From Candidatus Rhodoluna planktonica (GTDB taxonomy: Bacteria > Actinomycetota > Actinomycetes > Actinomycetales > Microbacteriaceae): a stretch of DNA of 64,000 nucleotides. The stretch covers positions 620,001-684,000 of the forward strand of contig NZ_CP015208.1 in the NCBI RefSeq assembly GCF_001854225.1. Reading direction: 5' to 3'. The translations under genes and the position numbers were made by a program. The first letter of the stretch is position 1. Each line of letters begins with the position of its first letter. The notes under the pieces were generated by a model. The model ran no database searches and was not told the origin of the DNA. It worked only from the letters and a program-made list of their open reading frames with translations. Of the stretch, positions 35,139-44,128 are shown one piece after another.

Positions 35139-35716
35139 AAAAGCTAGTCAGGTTTCTTCCCAGCCACTTGAATTTGAACGGCGATGCAGCCAACTGTGAC
35201 GCGATAAGTTTTTACCTTAACAAATCGGGGATAGGTTCAACTGTCGTCGATTACCGCCTCGGCCAAACCTGGAGTCCTGACGCTGACTTTATTGTGGTCG
35301 GACACGGATCAATGGCCGCTTGGAATTCACTAACCGATCTCAAGCCAGTGATTGCAAAATTCTTGCTGGCAGCTCGTGATAACGGGGCGTTAGTGCTTCT
35401 GGTAAGCAGCGCAATCAGTGAACTGGCTGATTCGCTTGGACTGCATGTGCAGTTTGCCGAAATTGAAAGGCAATCGAAGTTCACACACACCGAGTTTGAA
35501 AACCAGAAAATCGTTGGCTATCTAAACAGCGATCGCAACCTGCCGCTCTTTGAGCGTCAAAATGGCTTTTGGCTAACGTCACTCCATGGGCCCCTGGTCG
35601 CAAAAAATCCTCAACTTTTGGAAACTTGGTTTTCAACTGTTGCCGTTTTGGACGATCAGCTTCAGGATGCTGTGAACAGTGCCAGAGACTTGGCTATAGC
35701 TTTAGCGGATGAGTAA
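35135..35716 (+). CDS. GatD-like amidotransferase subunit lacking the catalytic cysteine
   Basis: 193 residues, shorter than usual GatD (about 240). The N-terminal LPSHLNLNGDAANCDAISF corresponds to the family's LNxYGDxxN start, and SLHGPLVAKNP retains the C-terminal catalytic-histidine block (His151). At the nucleophile elbow, where GatD has VxCGGYQ, this protein reads LVSSAIS: the cysteine is replaced by Ser91. It should not hydrolyse glutamine. TTG 35135 overlaps the MurT-like stop by 4 bp, so the two are translationally coupled and probably form one complex. Confidence 0.78.
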   Translation: MKKLVRFLPSHLNLNGDAANCDAISFYLNKSGIGSTVVDYRLGQTWSPDADFIVVGHGSMAAWNSLTDLKPVIAKFLLAARDNGALVLLVSSAISELADSLGLHVQFAEIERQSKFTHTEFENQKIVGYLNSDRNLPLFERQNGFWLTSLHGPLVAKNPQLLETWFSTVAVLDDQLQDAVNSARDLAIALADE

Positions 35717-35914
35717 TTTTGCACTCTCGTCATGCCAAGATTTTGCGATGGGCGAGAGTTCTGCCTTTCGCTCGTTAGCATGATGCGCGCAGAAAAACAG
35801 TTCACCGGTCGAAAGCTCTACGTGAACAAATGCCTGTGCGCCACAGAGATCGCATCTGTCTGCTGCTGTCAATGACTTCGAAGGCTGCTCAACTGCTTGG
35901 GTTAAATTCTCCAC
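35702..35914 (-). CDS. DUF7455 small zinc-binding protein
   Basis: A 70-residue actinobacterial protein with a probable zinc site (CDLC then FCAHH) and the conserved SLTAADRCDLCGAQAFVHVEL opening. Function unknown; it is typically found near the parE/sigma-factor region. GTG 35914 was kept because the shared motif begins about 15 residues in; ATG 35916 is out of frame. Its 3' end overlaps the end of the GatD-like gene by 15 bp on the opposite strand. Confidence 0.85.
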   Translation of the reverse strand: MENLTQAVEQPSKSLTAADRCDLCGAQAFVHVELSTGELFFCAHHANERKAELSPIAKSWHDESAKLLIR

Positions 35915-36016
35915 ATGACTATTTGAACACGAGGATTTAGAAAACAGGCGCCAATTTCGCTAACTGCGAAGTCATAAGTTTTCGTGTCTATTAACTTGGC
36001 TCAAGGTCGACAGGCT

Positions 36017-36022
36017 TAGAGT
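36017..36022 (+). promoter_or_regulatory. -10 hexamer TAGAGT of parE (leaderless)
   Basis: TAGAGT-N6-GTG(36029), with TTGGCT at 35996 as possible -35 (15-nt spacer). It argues for GTG 36029 rather than TTG 36023 as start. Confidence 0.6.
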
Positions 36023-36028
36023 TTGAAG

Positions 36029-38110
36029 GTGCCAAACTCCGATTACTCAGCCCGCCATCTTTCCGTTTTAGAAGGTCTTGAAGCTGTTCGCAAGCGTCCT
36101 GGTATGTACATCGGTTCCACCGACTCTCGCGGACTGATGCACTGCCTCTGGGAAATCATCGACAACTCAGTCGATGAGGCTTTGGCTGGCCACGGTAGCG
36201 AGATTAGCGTAGTTCTGCACTCGGATGGATCCGTCGAGGTGCGCGATTTGGCCCGTGGTATTCCCGTTGATGTCGAGCCCAAAACAGGTCTAACCGGTGT
36301 TGAGGTTGTTTTCACGAAATTGCACGCCGGCGGAAAGTTTGGCTCTGGTTCTTACGCTGCATCTGGTGGCCTGCACGGCGTGGGCGCATCCGTCGTAAAT
36401 GCGCTTTCAGAACGACTAGATGTTCAAGTCGATCGCGATGGCAAAACCTACTCGATGTCTTTCCGTCGTGGCGAGCCAGGAGTCTTTGATGATTCAAAAG
36501 GCATCGCACCTACGAATGCTTTTGAGCCTTTTGAGAATGAATCGAAGCTGATCGTCTTAGGCAAGGCAGCCAAGGGTGTCTCTGGCACCAGAGTGCGCTA
36601 CTGGGCTGATCCGCAAATTTTTATCAAAGACGCCAATTTTGTCTTGAATGAATTACTCGAGCGAGCGCGTCAAACAGCGTTTCTCGTACCCGGACTCGCA
36701 ATCAAGATTTCTGACAACCGCGGGGAGTCGGCCGAAGAGTACAGTTTCAAATTTGATGGCGGAATCAGCGAGTTCGCTGACTATCTAGCTCCGGATGCTG
36801 CCATCACTCCGACCTGGCGGGTTACCGGCAGCGGCACGTTTACGGAAACGGTTCCGGTTTTGGACGAATCAGGCAACATGGTCTCGCGCGAGGTTGACCG
36901 GGTCTGTGAAGTCGATCTCGCCATTCGGTGGGGTGCGGGTTACGACACAACCGTAAAGAGCTTTGTAAACATCATTGCAACACCAAAAGGCGGAACCCAT
37001 CTTCTTGGTTTCGAGCAAAGCTTGTTGAAGGTGATCAGGTCAGAAGTGGAGGCCAATTCACGAAAGCTGAAGGCTGGTAGTGAAAAAGTCGAAAAGGATG
37101 ACGCCACCGCTGGCCTCACTGCTGTAATCACCGTCCGCCTCGCCGAGCCGCAATTCGAGGGACAGACAAAAGAAATTCTCGGAACACCAGCAGTGAAAAA
37201 CATCGTGGCTAGCGTGTTGGCCAAATCTCTCACTGAGAAGTTCCAGAGCTCTAAGCGTGAAGATAAGCAGGCAACTGCCGTCCTGCTCGAAAAAGTAGTT
37301 TCCGAGATGAAGGGCCGAATTTCGGCGCGAGCACAGAAAGAAACGCAGCGCCGAAAAAATGCACTAGAGACCAGCTCGCTACCTACCAAACTTGTGGATT
37401 GTCGAACCCAAGATACTGAGTCAAGTGAGCTTTTCATCGTCGAGGGTGATTCTGCGCTGGGCACTGCAAAACTGGCTCGAAATTCTGAATTCCAGGCTCT
37501 GCTCCCAATTCGGGGCAAGATTCTAAACGTACAAAAAGCATCTGTTGCCGACATGCTATCCAACGCTGAATGCGCGTCCATCATCCAAGTCATCGGTGCC
37601 GGTTCGGGGCGCACCTTTGATCTGTCTTTAGCTCGCTACGGCAAAGTCATCCTGATGTCGGATGCCGATGTGGATGGCGCACACATTAGAACTCTGCTGC
37701 TGACCCTGTTCTTCAAATACATGAGGCCCCTGGTTGAAGCGGGACGAGTATTTGCCGCGGTTCCACCGCTACATCGGGTTGAAGTAGTTAATTCCGGGTC
37801 AAAGGCTAACGAGGTGATTTACACCTACAGCCAGACAGAACTGGACGCACTTCTTCTTCGCTTAGGCAAGTCAGGAAAGCGCTATAAGGAACCGATTCAG
37901 CGATATAAAGGCCTTGGCGAGATGGACGCAGACCAGTTAGCTGAGACCACAATGGATGTCGGACAGCGAATGCTGCGCAGAGTGCGTGTCGAGGATGCAG
38001 CGGCCGCTGAGACTACCTTTGAGTTGCTGATGGGTAATGACGTAGCACCTAGAAAAGACTTCATCGTCGAGTCTGCAGACTCTTTCGAGCGCGACCGAAT
38101 AGACGCGTAA
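36029..38110 (+). CDS. parE: DNA topoisomerase IV subunit B
   Basis: ATPase subunit of the type IIA topoisomerase that decatenates chromosomes. 693 residues. GHKL ATP site (DNSVDEALAGH, GGLHGVGASVVNALS), Toprim domain EGDSALGTAKLAR and DADVDGAHIRTL, and the C-terminal RYKGLGEMDADQL. The EGDSALG form, rather than GyrB's EGDSAGG, points to ParE. GTG 36029 is taken because of the leaderless -10 spacing; TTG 36023 would add two residues. parC is convergent 70 bp away. Confidence 0.94.
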   Translation: MPNSDYSARHLSVLEGLEAVRKRPGMYIGSTDSRGLMHCLWEIIDNSVDEALAGHGSEISVVLHSDGSVEVRDLARGIPVDVEPKTGLTGVEVVFTKLHAGGKFGSGSYAASGGLHGVGASVVNALSERLDVQVDRDGKTYSMSFRRGEPGVFDDSKGIAPTNAFEPFENESKLIVLGKAAKGVSGTRVRYWADPQIFIKDANFVLNELLERARQTAFLVPGLAIKISDNRGESAEEYSFKFDGGISEFADYLAPDAAITPTWRVTGSGTFTETVPVLDESGNMVSREVDRVCEVDLAIRWGAGYDTTVKSFVNIIATPKGGTHLLGFEQSLLKVIRSEVEANSRKLKAGSEKVEKDDATAGLTAVITVRLAEPQFEGQTKEILGTPAVKNIVASVLAKSLTEKFQSSKREDKQATAVLLEKVVSEMKGRISARAQKETQRRKNALETSSLPTKLVDCRTQDTESSELFIVEGDSALGTAKLARNSEFQALLPIRGKILNVQKASVADMLSNAECASIIQVIGAGSGRTFDLSLARYGKVILMSDADVDGAHIRTLLLTLFFKYMRPLVEAGRVFAAVPPLHRVEVVNSGSKANEVIYTYSQTELDALLLRLGKSGKRYKEPIQRYKGLGEMDADQLAETTMDVGQRMLRRVRVEDAAAAETTFELLMGNDVAPRKDFIVESADSFERDRIDA

Positions 38111-38130
38111 ACGTCAAGCGGTTACGTTTT
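38106..38130 (+). terminator. parE terminator hairpin
   Basis: CGTAAACG and CGGTTACG pair with one mismatch around a 5-nt loop, followed by TTTT. The left arm includes the parE TAA stop. Confidence 0.65.
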
Positions 38131-38179
38131 CATTGAGCTGGTTATTTCCCTTGTTGCCAACTCTCTCGTACAAGATTTT

Positions 38180-40564
38180 CTAATAACTGCAACTTGCTAA
38201 TGGCGAAGACAGTTTTTGGCCCGATGCATCGCGTTTGGCAGTCGGGATGCTAACAGAAATTTTCCTGCCGGTTTCATCGAACAAAACCGACTCTTCGCTA
38301 AGTTGAGCCGCGAAGTAGAGCCGGTCTTCCCCCTTTAGAAGTTTTTGACTTCGGACACCTCCGGTAGCGCGTCCTTTGCGAGGGAATTCGGCTAACGGTG
38401 TTTGTTTAGCCGAACCTGGGTCGGTACCAGGCAGTGCGGCGTCCGAACAGGCGGCAGAAACTAGAGAGCTATCTGGCTTAACCGAATCAAAGTAAATGAC
38501 TTCATCATTTTCCGAGAGGCCGATTCCAGCCATTCCGCCTGCCGGTCTACCTTGCGGACGAACGCTTGCGGCCGGGAAAATCAGCGTTTGGGTGTCTTTG
38601 GTTGTGAAAATAAGCTCGGCATCATCGCCCGCTCGTGCGACGCCAACGACGGCATCGCCCTCTTTGAGTGAAATTATTTCGAACTCGTGCTTATCGGGGA
38701 ATTCAGGGAGCACTCGCTTCACAACACCCTGCTTGGTTCCGATGGCAATTGCTGTTGATGTGTCGTTCAGGTCAATTAGCGAAACAAATTTTGCGCTAAT
38801 TCCCAGAAAATCATTTACCTTAGGTGCCGAGTTAAGCTGATTCTCGTTTGCGAACTCGGGGATGTCTGCAGCGTGAATACGAATCACCGATCCATCCGAA
38901 GCCGCAAAGCCCAAATCTGATCGAGTAGTCGTTGATACTTGGGCCAAATAGCGGCCCGATAAGTCGTTGGAGTTGGCTAGTCGAGCGATCTGACCTGCTG
39001 CTGTCAAAACTATTGAGCAAGGCTCATCGGAAAGCTCTGCGGATGATGCCGACTTCAGAGCAGATGCCATACTCTGAACGACGACTTGACCATCCTGAAT
39101 TGCCGATCTTCTCTCATCACCGTAGGTTTTCGCTACCTCTCGCAACTCATCGGCAACGAGTGATCGCAATTTAGAGTCGTCAGCCAAAATTGCCCGGAGT
39201 TCTGCAATTTCTGCTTTGAGTTGGCTCTGCTCAGTTTCCAGTTCGATACGAGAAAATTTAGTTAGTCGACGAAGTTTTAGTTCAAGGATGTACTCGGCCT
39301 GAATCTCGGAGAGGTCGAAGATCTGCATCAACCGCTCGCGTGCCGCGGCAACCTCATCGCTGGTGCGAATTACCTGGATGACCTCGTCAATGCTTTCGAT
39401 GGCGACTAGAAGACCCTCAACCAGATGCAAGCGGGCAGTGCGCTTACCGAGTCGATTCGAACTTCGACGTCGAACGACCAGTACGCGATGCGCTAGGTAT
39501 ACGCCCAAGAGATCCCTCAGGCCAAGCGACTCTGGTCGACCATTGACCAGCGCAACGGCGTTGATTGCAAACGATTCCTCCATCGGCGTGAACTTGTACA
39601 GCAGCTCTAGAACGACATTCGGATCGAAACCAGTTTTTAACTCAATAACCAATTTCATGCCATTAGCCCGATCGGTTAGGTCAGTTACCGCCGAGATGCC
39701 GACAATTCTTTTGCTGTTGACGCCGTCTTTGATCTTTTCTATTACTTTTTCTGGACCGACCAGATAGGGAAGAGCAGAAACAACGATTCCGAGCTTTCTT
39801 GGTCCCACCGTCTCAACGGTTGTTTTGGCTCGCATCTTGAAGCTTCCACGACCGCTTGCGTATGCATCTCTAATGCCGTCAATGCCCAAAATTGTTGCTC
39901 CGGTCGGCAAATCTGGTCCGGGGATGAAATCCATCAGGTCATCCAGCGTCGCTTCAGGATGATCAAGCAAGTGGATTGCTCCGGCAATGACTTCACGCAG
40001 ATTGTGTGGTGCCATGTTTGTGGCCATACCAACCGCGATACCAGCGGAACCGTTGACTAAAAGATTCGGAAATGCCGCAGGTAAAACTTCGGGCTCGGAG
40101 AGCTGGGCGTCGTAATTGGGTTTAAAGTCGACTACATTCTCATCCAAACTCTCGTTCATAACCAGAGCAAGCGGGGCCAAACGAGCTTCCGTGTAGCGCG
40201 CAGCTGCTGGGCCATCGTCCAGGCTGCCAAAGTTTCCATGTCCGTCAATGAGGGGATAGCGGAGCGAAAAATCCTGGGCCATGCGCACCAGCGCGTCATA
40301 GATTGCGCTGTCGCCGTGCGGATGCAATTTACCCATGACTTCGCCTGTTACTCGGGCAGACTTGACGTGTCCTCGATCTGGCCGAAGGCCCATTTCGCCC
40401 ATTTGGTAAATGATTCTTCGGTGGACTGGTTTTAGACCGTCTCTGGCGTCAGGCAACGCACGTGCGTAAATAACCGAATACGAGTATTCAAGAAACGAAT
40501 CCTTCATCTCCATCGAAACGTCGATGTCTTGGATTTTCTCGCTGGCTGAAATTATCTCGCTCAT
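38180..40564 (-). CDS. parC: DNA topoisomerase IV subunit A
   Basis: DNA-cleaving subunit, 794 residues. Catalytic tyrosine in [10 protein letters not shown], winged-helix DNA-binding segment [41 protein letters not shown], coiled-coil region around [18 protein letters not shown], and a C-terminal beta-pinwheel. The pinwheel lacks the QRRGGKG GyrA box, which with the ParE partner supports topoisomerase IV. Convergent to parE. ATG 40564 is divergent from the phosphodiesterase; AGAGAA lies just upstream as a weak Shine-Dalgarno. Confidence 0.93.
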   Translation of the reverse strand: MSEIISASEKIQDIDVSMEMKDSFLEYSYSVIYARALPDARDGLKPVHRRIIYQMGEMGLRPDRGHVKSARVTGEVMGKLHPHGDSAIYDALVRMAQDFSLRYPLIDGHGNFGSLDDGPAAARYTEARLAPLALVMNESLDENVVDFKPNYDAQLSEPEVLPAAFPNLLVNGSAGIAVGMATNMAPHNLREVIAGAIHLLDHPEATLDDLMDFIPGPDLPTGATILGIDGIRDAYASGRGSFKMRAKTTVETVGPRKLGIVVSALPYLVGPEKVIEKIKDGVNSKRIVGISAVTDLTDRANGMKLVIELKTGFDPNVVLELLYKFTPMEESFAINAVALVNGRPESLGLRDLLGVYLAHRVLVVRRRSSNRLGKRTARLHLVEGLLVAIESIDEVIQVIRTSDEVAAARERLMQIFDLSEIQAEYILELKLRRLTKFSRIELETEQSQLKAEIAELRAILADDSKLRSLVADELREVAKTYGDERRSAIQDGQVVVQSMASALKSASSAELSDEPCSIVLTAAGQIARLANSNDLSGRYLAQVSTTTRSDLGFAASDGSVIRIHAADIPEFANENQLNSAPKVNDFLGISAKFVSLIDLNDTSTAIAIGTKQGVVKRVLPEFPDKHEFEIISLKEGDAVVGVARAGDDAELIFTTKDTQTLIFPAASVRPQGRPAGGMAGIGLSENDEVIYFDSVKPDSSLVSAACSDAALPGTDPGSAKQTPLAEFPRKGRATGGVRSQKLLKGEDRLYFAAQLSEESVLFDETGRKISVSIPTAKRDASGQKLSSPLASCSY

Positions 40565-40603
40565 TTATTCTCTGTCTAGGTGGGTCATGGCAGACTAAGT
40601 TCG

Positions 40604-41674
40604 ATGCTACCTAGCCTGCCGAAATCTCTTGGGAATCTGACCACCGTGTTTGATTCCATGCAACGGGCTATCCGAGGCGAGCAAAACCGATTGAACCTGC
40701 CGAGAGTTTCATCGGCAATTTTGGTTTTGGTTGACGGTCTCGGCCTGGTTAATCTTTCGGAGCGGAAAGCTCACGCCAAAGAATTGTTCTCGGCTGATAC
40801 TTCTTCAAAACTCTATTCTTCACTGCCTTCCACCACTACGGTTTCTTTAGCAGGCATGGCAGCCGGAGGATCACCGGTCGATCATGGTGTTTTGGGCTAC
40901 AGCGCGTTTGATCGTCAATCTGAAGCGGTGATCAGCTTTCTAAAAATTTCGCCCGAGGATGCCAGGCGACACAGGCTGCAGTGGAAACAAAATCCGGGGA
41001 TTTCGGTCACTTCTGTCGGCCCAACAGCCTATGCCGCTTCGGGTTTTACTGAACTGACCTTTGGTGCTGAGGACTATCGGGGTGCAAATAAACTGAGCGA
41101 TCGCTTCGACACTGCACTTCAAGCAGCTTCGTCGGGGAGCAGTTTGGTCTACCTATATGTTCCGGAACTTGACCAAATAGGCCACCGATATGGTTGGTTA
41201 TCGCAAAAATGGGTTCAAGCGCTTGAGGATTTGAATCTCGAATTCAGGCGCGCAGACCAGATAGCCCGAAAAAATCGGATTGGTATTTTTCTAACCGCCG
41301 ATCATGGCATGGTCGATGTTCCCGAATCAGGTCACATCGAGATTGCGAACCACTTTCCGACCGCAATTGCCGTTACCGGTGATCCGCGATGTCGGTTTAT
41401 TTACCTCGAAGACACCTGGGACTCTGTCGACATGCCAACTGAACTTGAGTCGTTTGGTTTCTTGGTTTCTTACGCGGATTTCGCCAGTGCGGCTTACGGA
41501 GCGATCCCGGTAGGTAGCCTCAAGCCAGATTTAGTGCTTTTAGCCAAAGAGGGATTCGCGTTCTATGACCGAAGATTTAGCGAGCCCAAGAGCAGATTGA
41601 TTGTCGGACAGCATGGCTCTGTTTCGAATGCAGAACTTCGAGTTCCGGCAGTTGTCGCAGGCGGGTTCCGTTAG
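40604..41674 (+). CDS. alkaline phosphatase superfamily protein (nucleotide pyrophosphatase/phosphodiesterase type)
   Basis: 357 residues with the metallo-phosphatase fold: first metal Asp in VLVDGLGLVNL, the nucleophile Thr in SSLPSTTTVSLAGMAAG, then YVPELDQIGHRYG and FLTADHGMVDVP and a final GQHG histidine. No signal peptide. The family includes nucleotide pyrophosphatases and phosphodiesterases; the substrate is unknown. The start is uncertain: ATG 40604 lacks a Shine-Dalgarno, while GTG 40580 is an in-frame alternative that reads MGHGRLSS first. Often next to sepH in actinobacteria, as here. Confidence 0.85.
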   Translation: MLPSLPKSLGNLTTVFDSMQRAIRGEQNRLNLPRVSSAILVLVDGLGLVNLSERKAHAKELFSADTSSKLYSSLPSTTTVSLAGMAAGGSPVDHGVLGYSAFDRQSEAVISFLKISPEDARRHRLQWKQNPGISVTSVGPTAYAASGFTELTFGAEDYRGANKLSDRFDTALQAASSGSSLVYLYVPELDQIGHRYGWLSQKWVQALEDLNLEFRRADQIARKNRIGIFLTADHGMVDVPESGHIEIANHFPTAIAVTGDPRCRFIYLEDTWDSVDMPTELESFGFLVSYADFASAAYGAIPVGSLKPDLVLLAKEGFAFYDRRFSEPKSRLIVGQHGSVSNAELRVPAVVAGGFR

Positions 41675-41710
41675 CCGGAACGAGATTGCGCTAGCCGCAA
41701 GTAGGTTGGG

Positions 41711-42754
41711 CTAGTCGATGTCGTCGACTTTCGTGCCAAAAACGATTTCATCCCAGCTTGGCATACTGGCTCTGCCTTTTTTAACCGGCGGCGTCGGATC
41801 CTGTGACTCAGAATTTTCAGTTTGATCTTCGGGACTTGGTTCGAAACTTCTTGGGGGAGTCGTTGGTGAGTCAGTTGAATTCTCCTGCTGTGAATTTGAC
41901 TCGCGTTTACGTCTGATGGCTTCTAGCAGGTCGGCAGTCTCGGATAACAACTCTGGTTTTGCTACACCTTCGGGAATACTGGCTGAAGCTGTGTCGTCTT
42001 CAGAATCGTTCTCGACGGCTTCGGCATCCTCGCTGATAGGGGCAACAATGACGGGGGATTCGTCAGACGTTTTCACCAATTCAACTGTCTCAGCCGAAAC
42101 CGTCTCAGAACCTTCATCTTCAAGTCGAAAGGCTTTGGGCGTAAGCGGGATGATGTTGGAACTGTCTGGGGAATTCCTTAAAGGTGCAGTTGGAATCAAC
42201 CCGCCCAACACATTTTCGGCTGTCTTCGACGCGCTAAGTTTCGCGGCTAGAACCGACTCCGGAGTAAGAAATAGTTTCTTTAGGTCGAAGTGCCATTTGG
42301 CAACTTCGTCGATACCTTCAAGACTCAGTTCAACTAACCATCCTGGCCCGTCGAGTTTTTGGGCCGACCAACGTTGGCCGGCAGGTGTCCTGTCAGTAAT
42401 TAGTTCACGAAGTTCGAGCACTTTTTGCTCGCCAAAGCGATCGGCATCCAACGTGATGCGAGTAGCCTGGGCCATTTGCAGGACGTGCTCGATTTCATCA
42501 AGCACAGGTTGAGCAAACTTAATTACATAGTCTTCGGGCAATCCTGTTCGAGCACAGATTTGTGACACACTTTCACCGGCACGAACAGCATCCTGAATTT
42601 CACGTGGGCTGACCGGATTAGAGTTTGAAATGGTTGCGGCAGGCTTAGCTGCTCTCCGAACTGAATCATCAACCATCAGGCGGAATCGGGTTCCATCTTG
42701 AGATTCCAGAATCAGATATTCTCCGGCTGTCTCGAGAAGCAATAAATCTTCCAT
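41711..42754 (-). CDS. sepH: septation protein SepH
   Basis: A 347-residue actinobacterial cell-division protein that binds FtsZ and aids Z-ring assembly in Streptomyces and mycobacteria. The conserved N-terminal domain (residues 1-165, DUF3071) is seen as the ISNSNPVSPREIQDAVRAGES helix-turn-helix and GTRFRLMVDDSVRRA; the remainder is a disordered acidic Ser/Glu-rich tail ending in a conserved basic-plus-acidic tip (RASMPSWDEIVFG). ATG 42754 has a perfect AAGGAGG at good spacing. Divergent from DUF4193. Confidence 0.92.
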   Translation of the reverse strand: MEDLLLLETAGEYLILESQDGTRFRLMVDDSVRRAAKPAATISNSNPVSPREIQDAVRAGESVSQICARTGLPEDYVIKFAQPVLDEIEHVLQMAQATRITLDADRFGEQKVLELRELITDRTPAGQRWSAQKLDGPGWLVELSLEGIDEVAKWHFDLKKLFLTPESVLAAKLSASKTAENVLGGLIPTAPLRNSPDSSNIIPLTPKAFRLEDEGSETVSAETVELVKTSDESPVIVAPISEDAEAVENDSEDDTASASIPEGVAKPELLSETADLLEAIRRKRESNSQQENSTDSPTTPPRSFEPSPEDQTENSESQDPTPPVKKGRASMPSWDEIVFGTKVDDID

Positions 42755-42921
42755 GGCGTCCTCCTTATGAAGAGTTTGCCAGTAGGCCAGTATGTTGGTA
42801 ACTCACCACGCCGAATTATGAATTCGAAAAGTTTTCTGATTACAATCGGCGTTGCAGGTTTGCTATTGAAGTTTTTTTAAGGCAAACTGTGCGCGCCGAA
42901 TAGAAAACCTGAGAGGGCGGA

Positions 42922-43212
42922 ATGGCTACCGATTACGACGCACCGAGAAAGTCCGACGACGACAACGAGTCGATTGAGGCGATCAAGGAGCGAATCCCAG
43001 ACAAGCTATCCGGAGTAGTCGATGTTGACGAAACGGACCACGCCGAATCTTTCGTTATCCCCGACGTGGTGGCTGAAGATCTGGAAGTGGTTGTTTTGCC
43101 ACCCCAAGATGACGAATTTACCTGCACTGAGTGCTTCATCGTGAAGCACCACTCATTACTTTCCTCAGTCAAGGGCAAGTACGGGCAAGTTTGCGTTGAG
43201 TGCGCTGCCTAA
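42922..43212 (+). CDS. DUF4193 zinc-knuckle protein
   Basis: A 96-residue actinobacterial protein: acidic N-terminus (MATDYDAPRKSDDD), middle LEVVVLPPQDDEFTC and a C-terminal pair CTEC and CVEC expected to bind zinc. Function unknown; the family is almost always near sepH, dut and DUF3093 as here. GAGGGCGG is upstream of ATG 42922. A 167-bp intergenic region to sepH precedes it and holds both promoters; no clear operator seen. Confidence 0.93.
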   Translation: MATDYDAPRKSDDDNESIEAIKERIPDKLSGVVDVDETDHAESFVIPDVVAEDLEVVVLPPQDDEFTCTECFIVKHHSLLSSVKGKYGQVCVECAA

Positions 43213-43227
43213 ACAGGGCTAGATCCT

Positions 43228-43668
43228 TTAGTTTTTTCTCGATAGTGCTTCAACCAGCGAGCGTGGGTCGTTAGTTGACACCAACCAGTATGGTGTTGGG
43301 TCGCTTTTGTCTGAAACATCTATCTTTACCAACCCTTTTTTGCCAGATTTGAAACAAAGGTAAGCGCGGGCATCGAGATCTGGGCCCAATTGTGACCTCA
43401 TGTCCTCGGGAGCAATGATTTCGCTTTTCCCAAGCAGACTGAGCGGAATCTGGGCTGATCCGGCAGCGAATCGACCGTCGCGGATGTCTAATTTTTTACT
43501 TCGGGCAAGCATCGTTGCAATCACAACGAACCAAACGGCCAAGGCCACGACAATGGCAAATTCGCCCAAAATCGGAAGAGTAATTAGCCAAACGGCGGGA
43601 ATGACGAGCATGCTGGCCAGAACCTGCCAGAAACTGGGTAGAAGACGTTCAGAGTAAGAGAAAGACAC
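43228..43668 (-). CDS. DUF3093 membrane protein
   Basis: 146 residues with an N-terminal YSERLLPSFWQVLASMLVIPAVWL signature, two hydrophobic helices (about residues 14-32 and 36-52) and a cytoplasmic domain ending in PYWLVSTNDPRSLVEAL. Actinobacterial family of unknown role found next to dut. GTG 43668 is 22 bp from the divergent dut start and is preceded by TAGTCT at exactly 6 nt with no Shine-Dalgarno. Confidence 0.9.
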   Translation of the reverse strand: MSFSYSERLLPSFWQVLASMLVIPAVWLITLPILGEFAIVVALAVWFVVIATMLARSKKLDIRDGRFAAGSAQIPLSLLGKSEIIAPEDMRSQLGPDLDARAYLCFKSGKKGLVKIDVSDKSDPTPYWLVSTNDPRSLVEALSRKN

Positions 43669-43674
43669 CCTTTT

Positions 43675-43680
43675 AGACTA
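43675..43680 (-). promoter_or_regulatory. -10 hexamer TAGTCT of the DUF3093 gene (leaderless)
   Basis: Minus-strand TAGTCT-N6-GTG(43668). It overlaps the dut hexamer by two bases (43679-43680), so the two promoters probably exclude each other. Confidence 0.55.
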
Positions 43681-43684
43681 CGCT
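43679..43684 (+). promoter_or_regulatory. -10 hexamer TACGCT of dut (leaderless)
   Basis: TACGCT-N6-GTG(43691). TAGACT at 43674 is another candidate but would give an 11-nt spacing. Confidence 0.5.
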
Positions 43685-43690
43685 CTAAAC

Positions 43691-44128
43691 GTGCCAGAAC
43701 GTATTGAAGTGCTTATTACCGCTGATCCAAGTTTCTATCCGGCTTATGCGAAAGCGGGAGATGCTGGAGCCGACCTAAGGTCCAGTGTTGACCTGGTTAT
43801 ACCGGCACGGGGGCGAGCATTGGTCCCTACCGGAGTGTCCATTGCTTTGCCGAGTGGATACGTCGGACTTGTCCACCCTAGAAGTGGGCTAGCCGTTAAG
43901 CACGGCATCACAGTTCTGAACAGCCCCGGCACCGTTGACTCGGGTTACCGTGGCGAGTTGATGGTCGCGCTGCAAAATCACTCCGATGAAGAATTTGCTG
44001 TGAAGACAGGGGATCGCATTGCCCAACTTGTGATTCAGCGATACGTCCAGGCAGAATTTGTTCCGGTTAGTGAATTACCTGGCTCCGAAAGAGGAGCTAC
44101 CGGATTCGGATCTAGCGGGGTTAAGTAG
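43691..44128 (+). CDS. dut: dUTP diphosphatase
   Basis: Hydrolyses dUTP to dUMP, keeping uracil out of DNA and feeding dTMP synthesis. 145-residue trimeric type with all five motifs: AGDAGADLRS, PRSGLAVKHGI, GTVDSGYRGELMV, GDRIAQLVI and the C-terminal RGATGFGSSG that closes over the substrate. GTG 43691. The following DUF3710 start shares the last base of its stop codon, forming the dut-DUF3710-DUF3159 operon. Confidence 0.97.
   Translation: MPERIEVLITADPSFYPAYAKAGDAGADLRSSVDLVIPARGRALVPTGVSIALPSGYVGLVHPRSGLAVKHGITVLNSPGTVDSGYRGELMVALQNHSDEEFAVKTGDRIAQLVIQRYVQAEFVPVSELPGSERGATGFGSSGVK

Noticed and set aside
36940-37614. 224-codon open frame antisense to parE
   Set aside because: It lies wholly inside a conserved topoisomerase gene, is Ser/Arg-rich as expected for a shadow frame, and has no homology that I recognise.
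41665-41681. GTTCCG/CGGAAC hairpin over the phosphodiesterase stop as terminator
   Set aside because: The stem is only 6 bp and no T tract follows on either strand.
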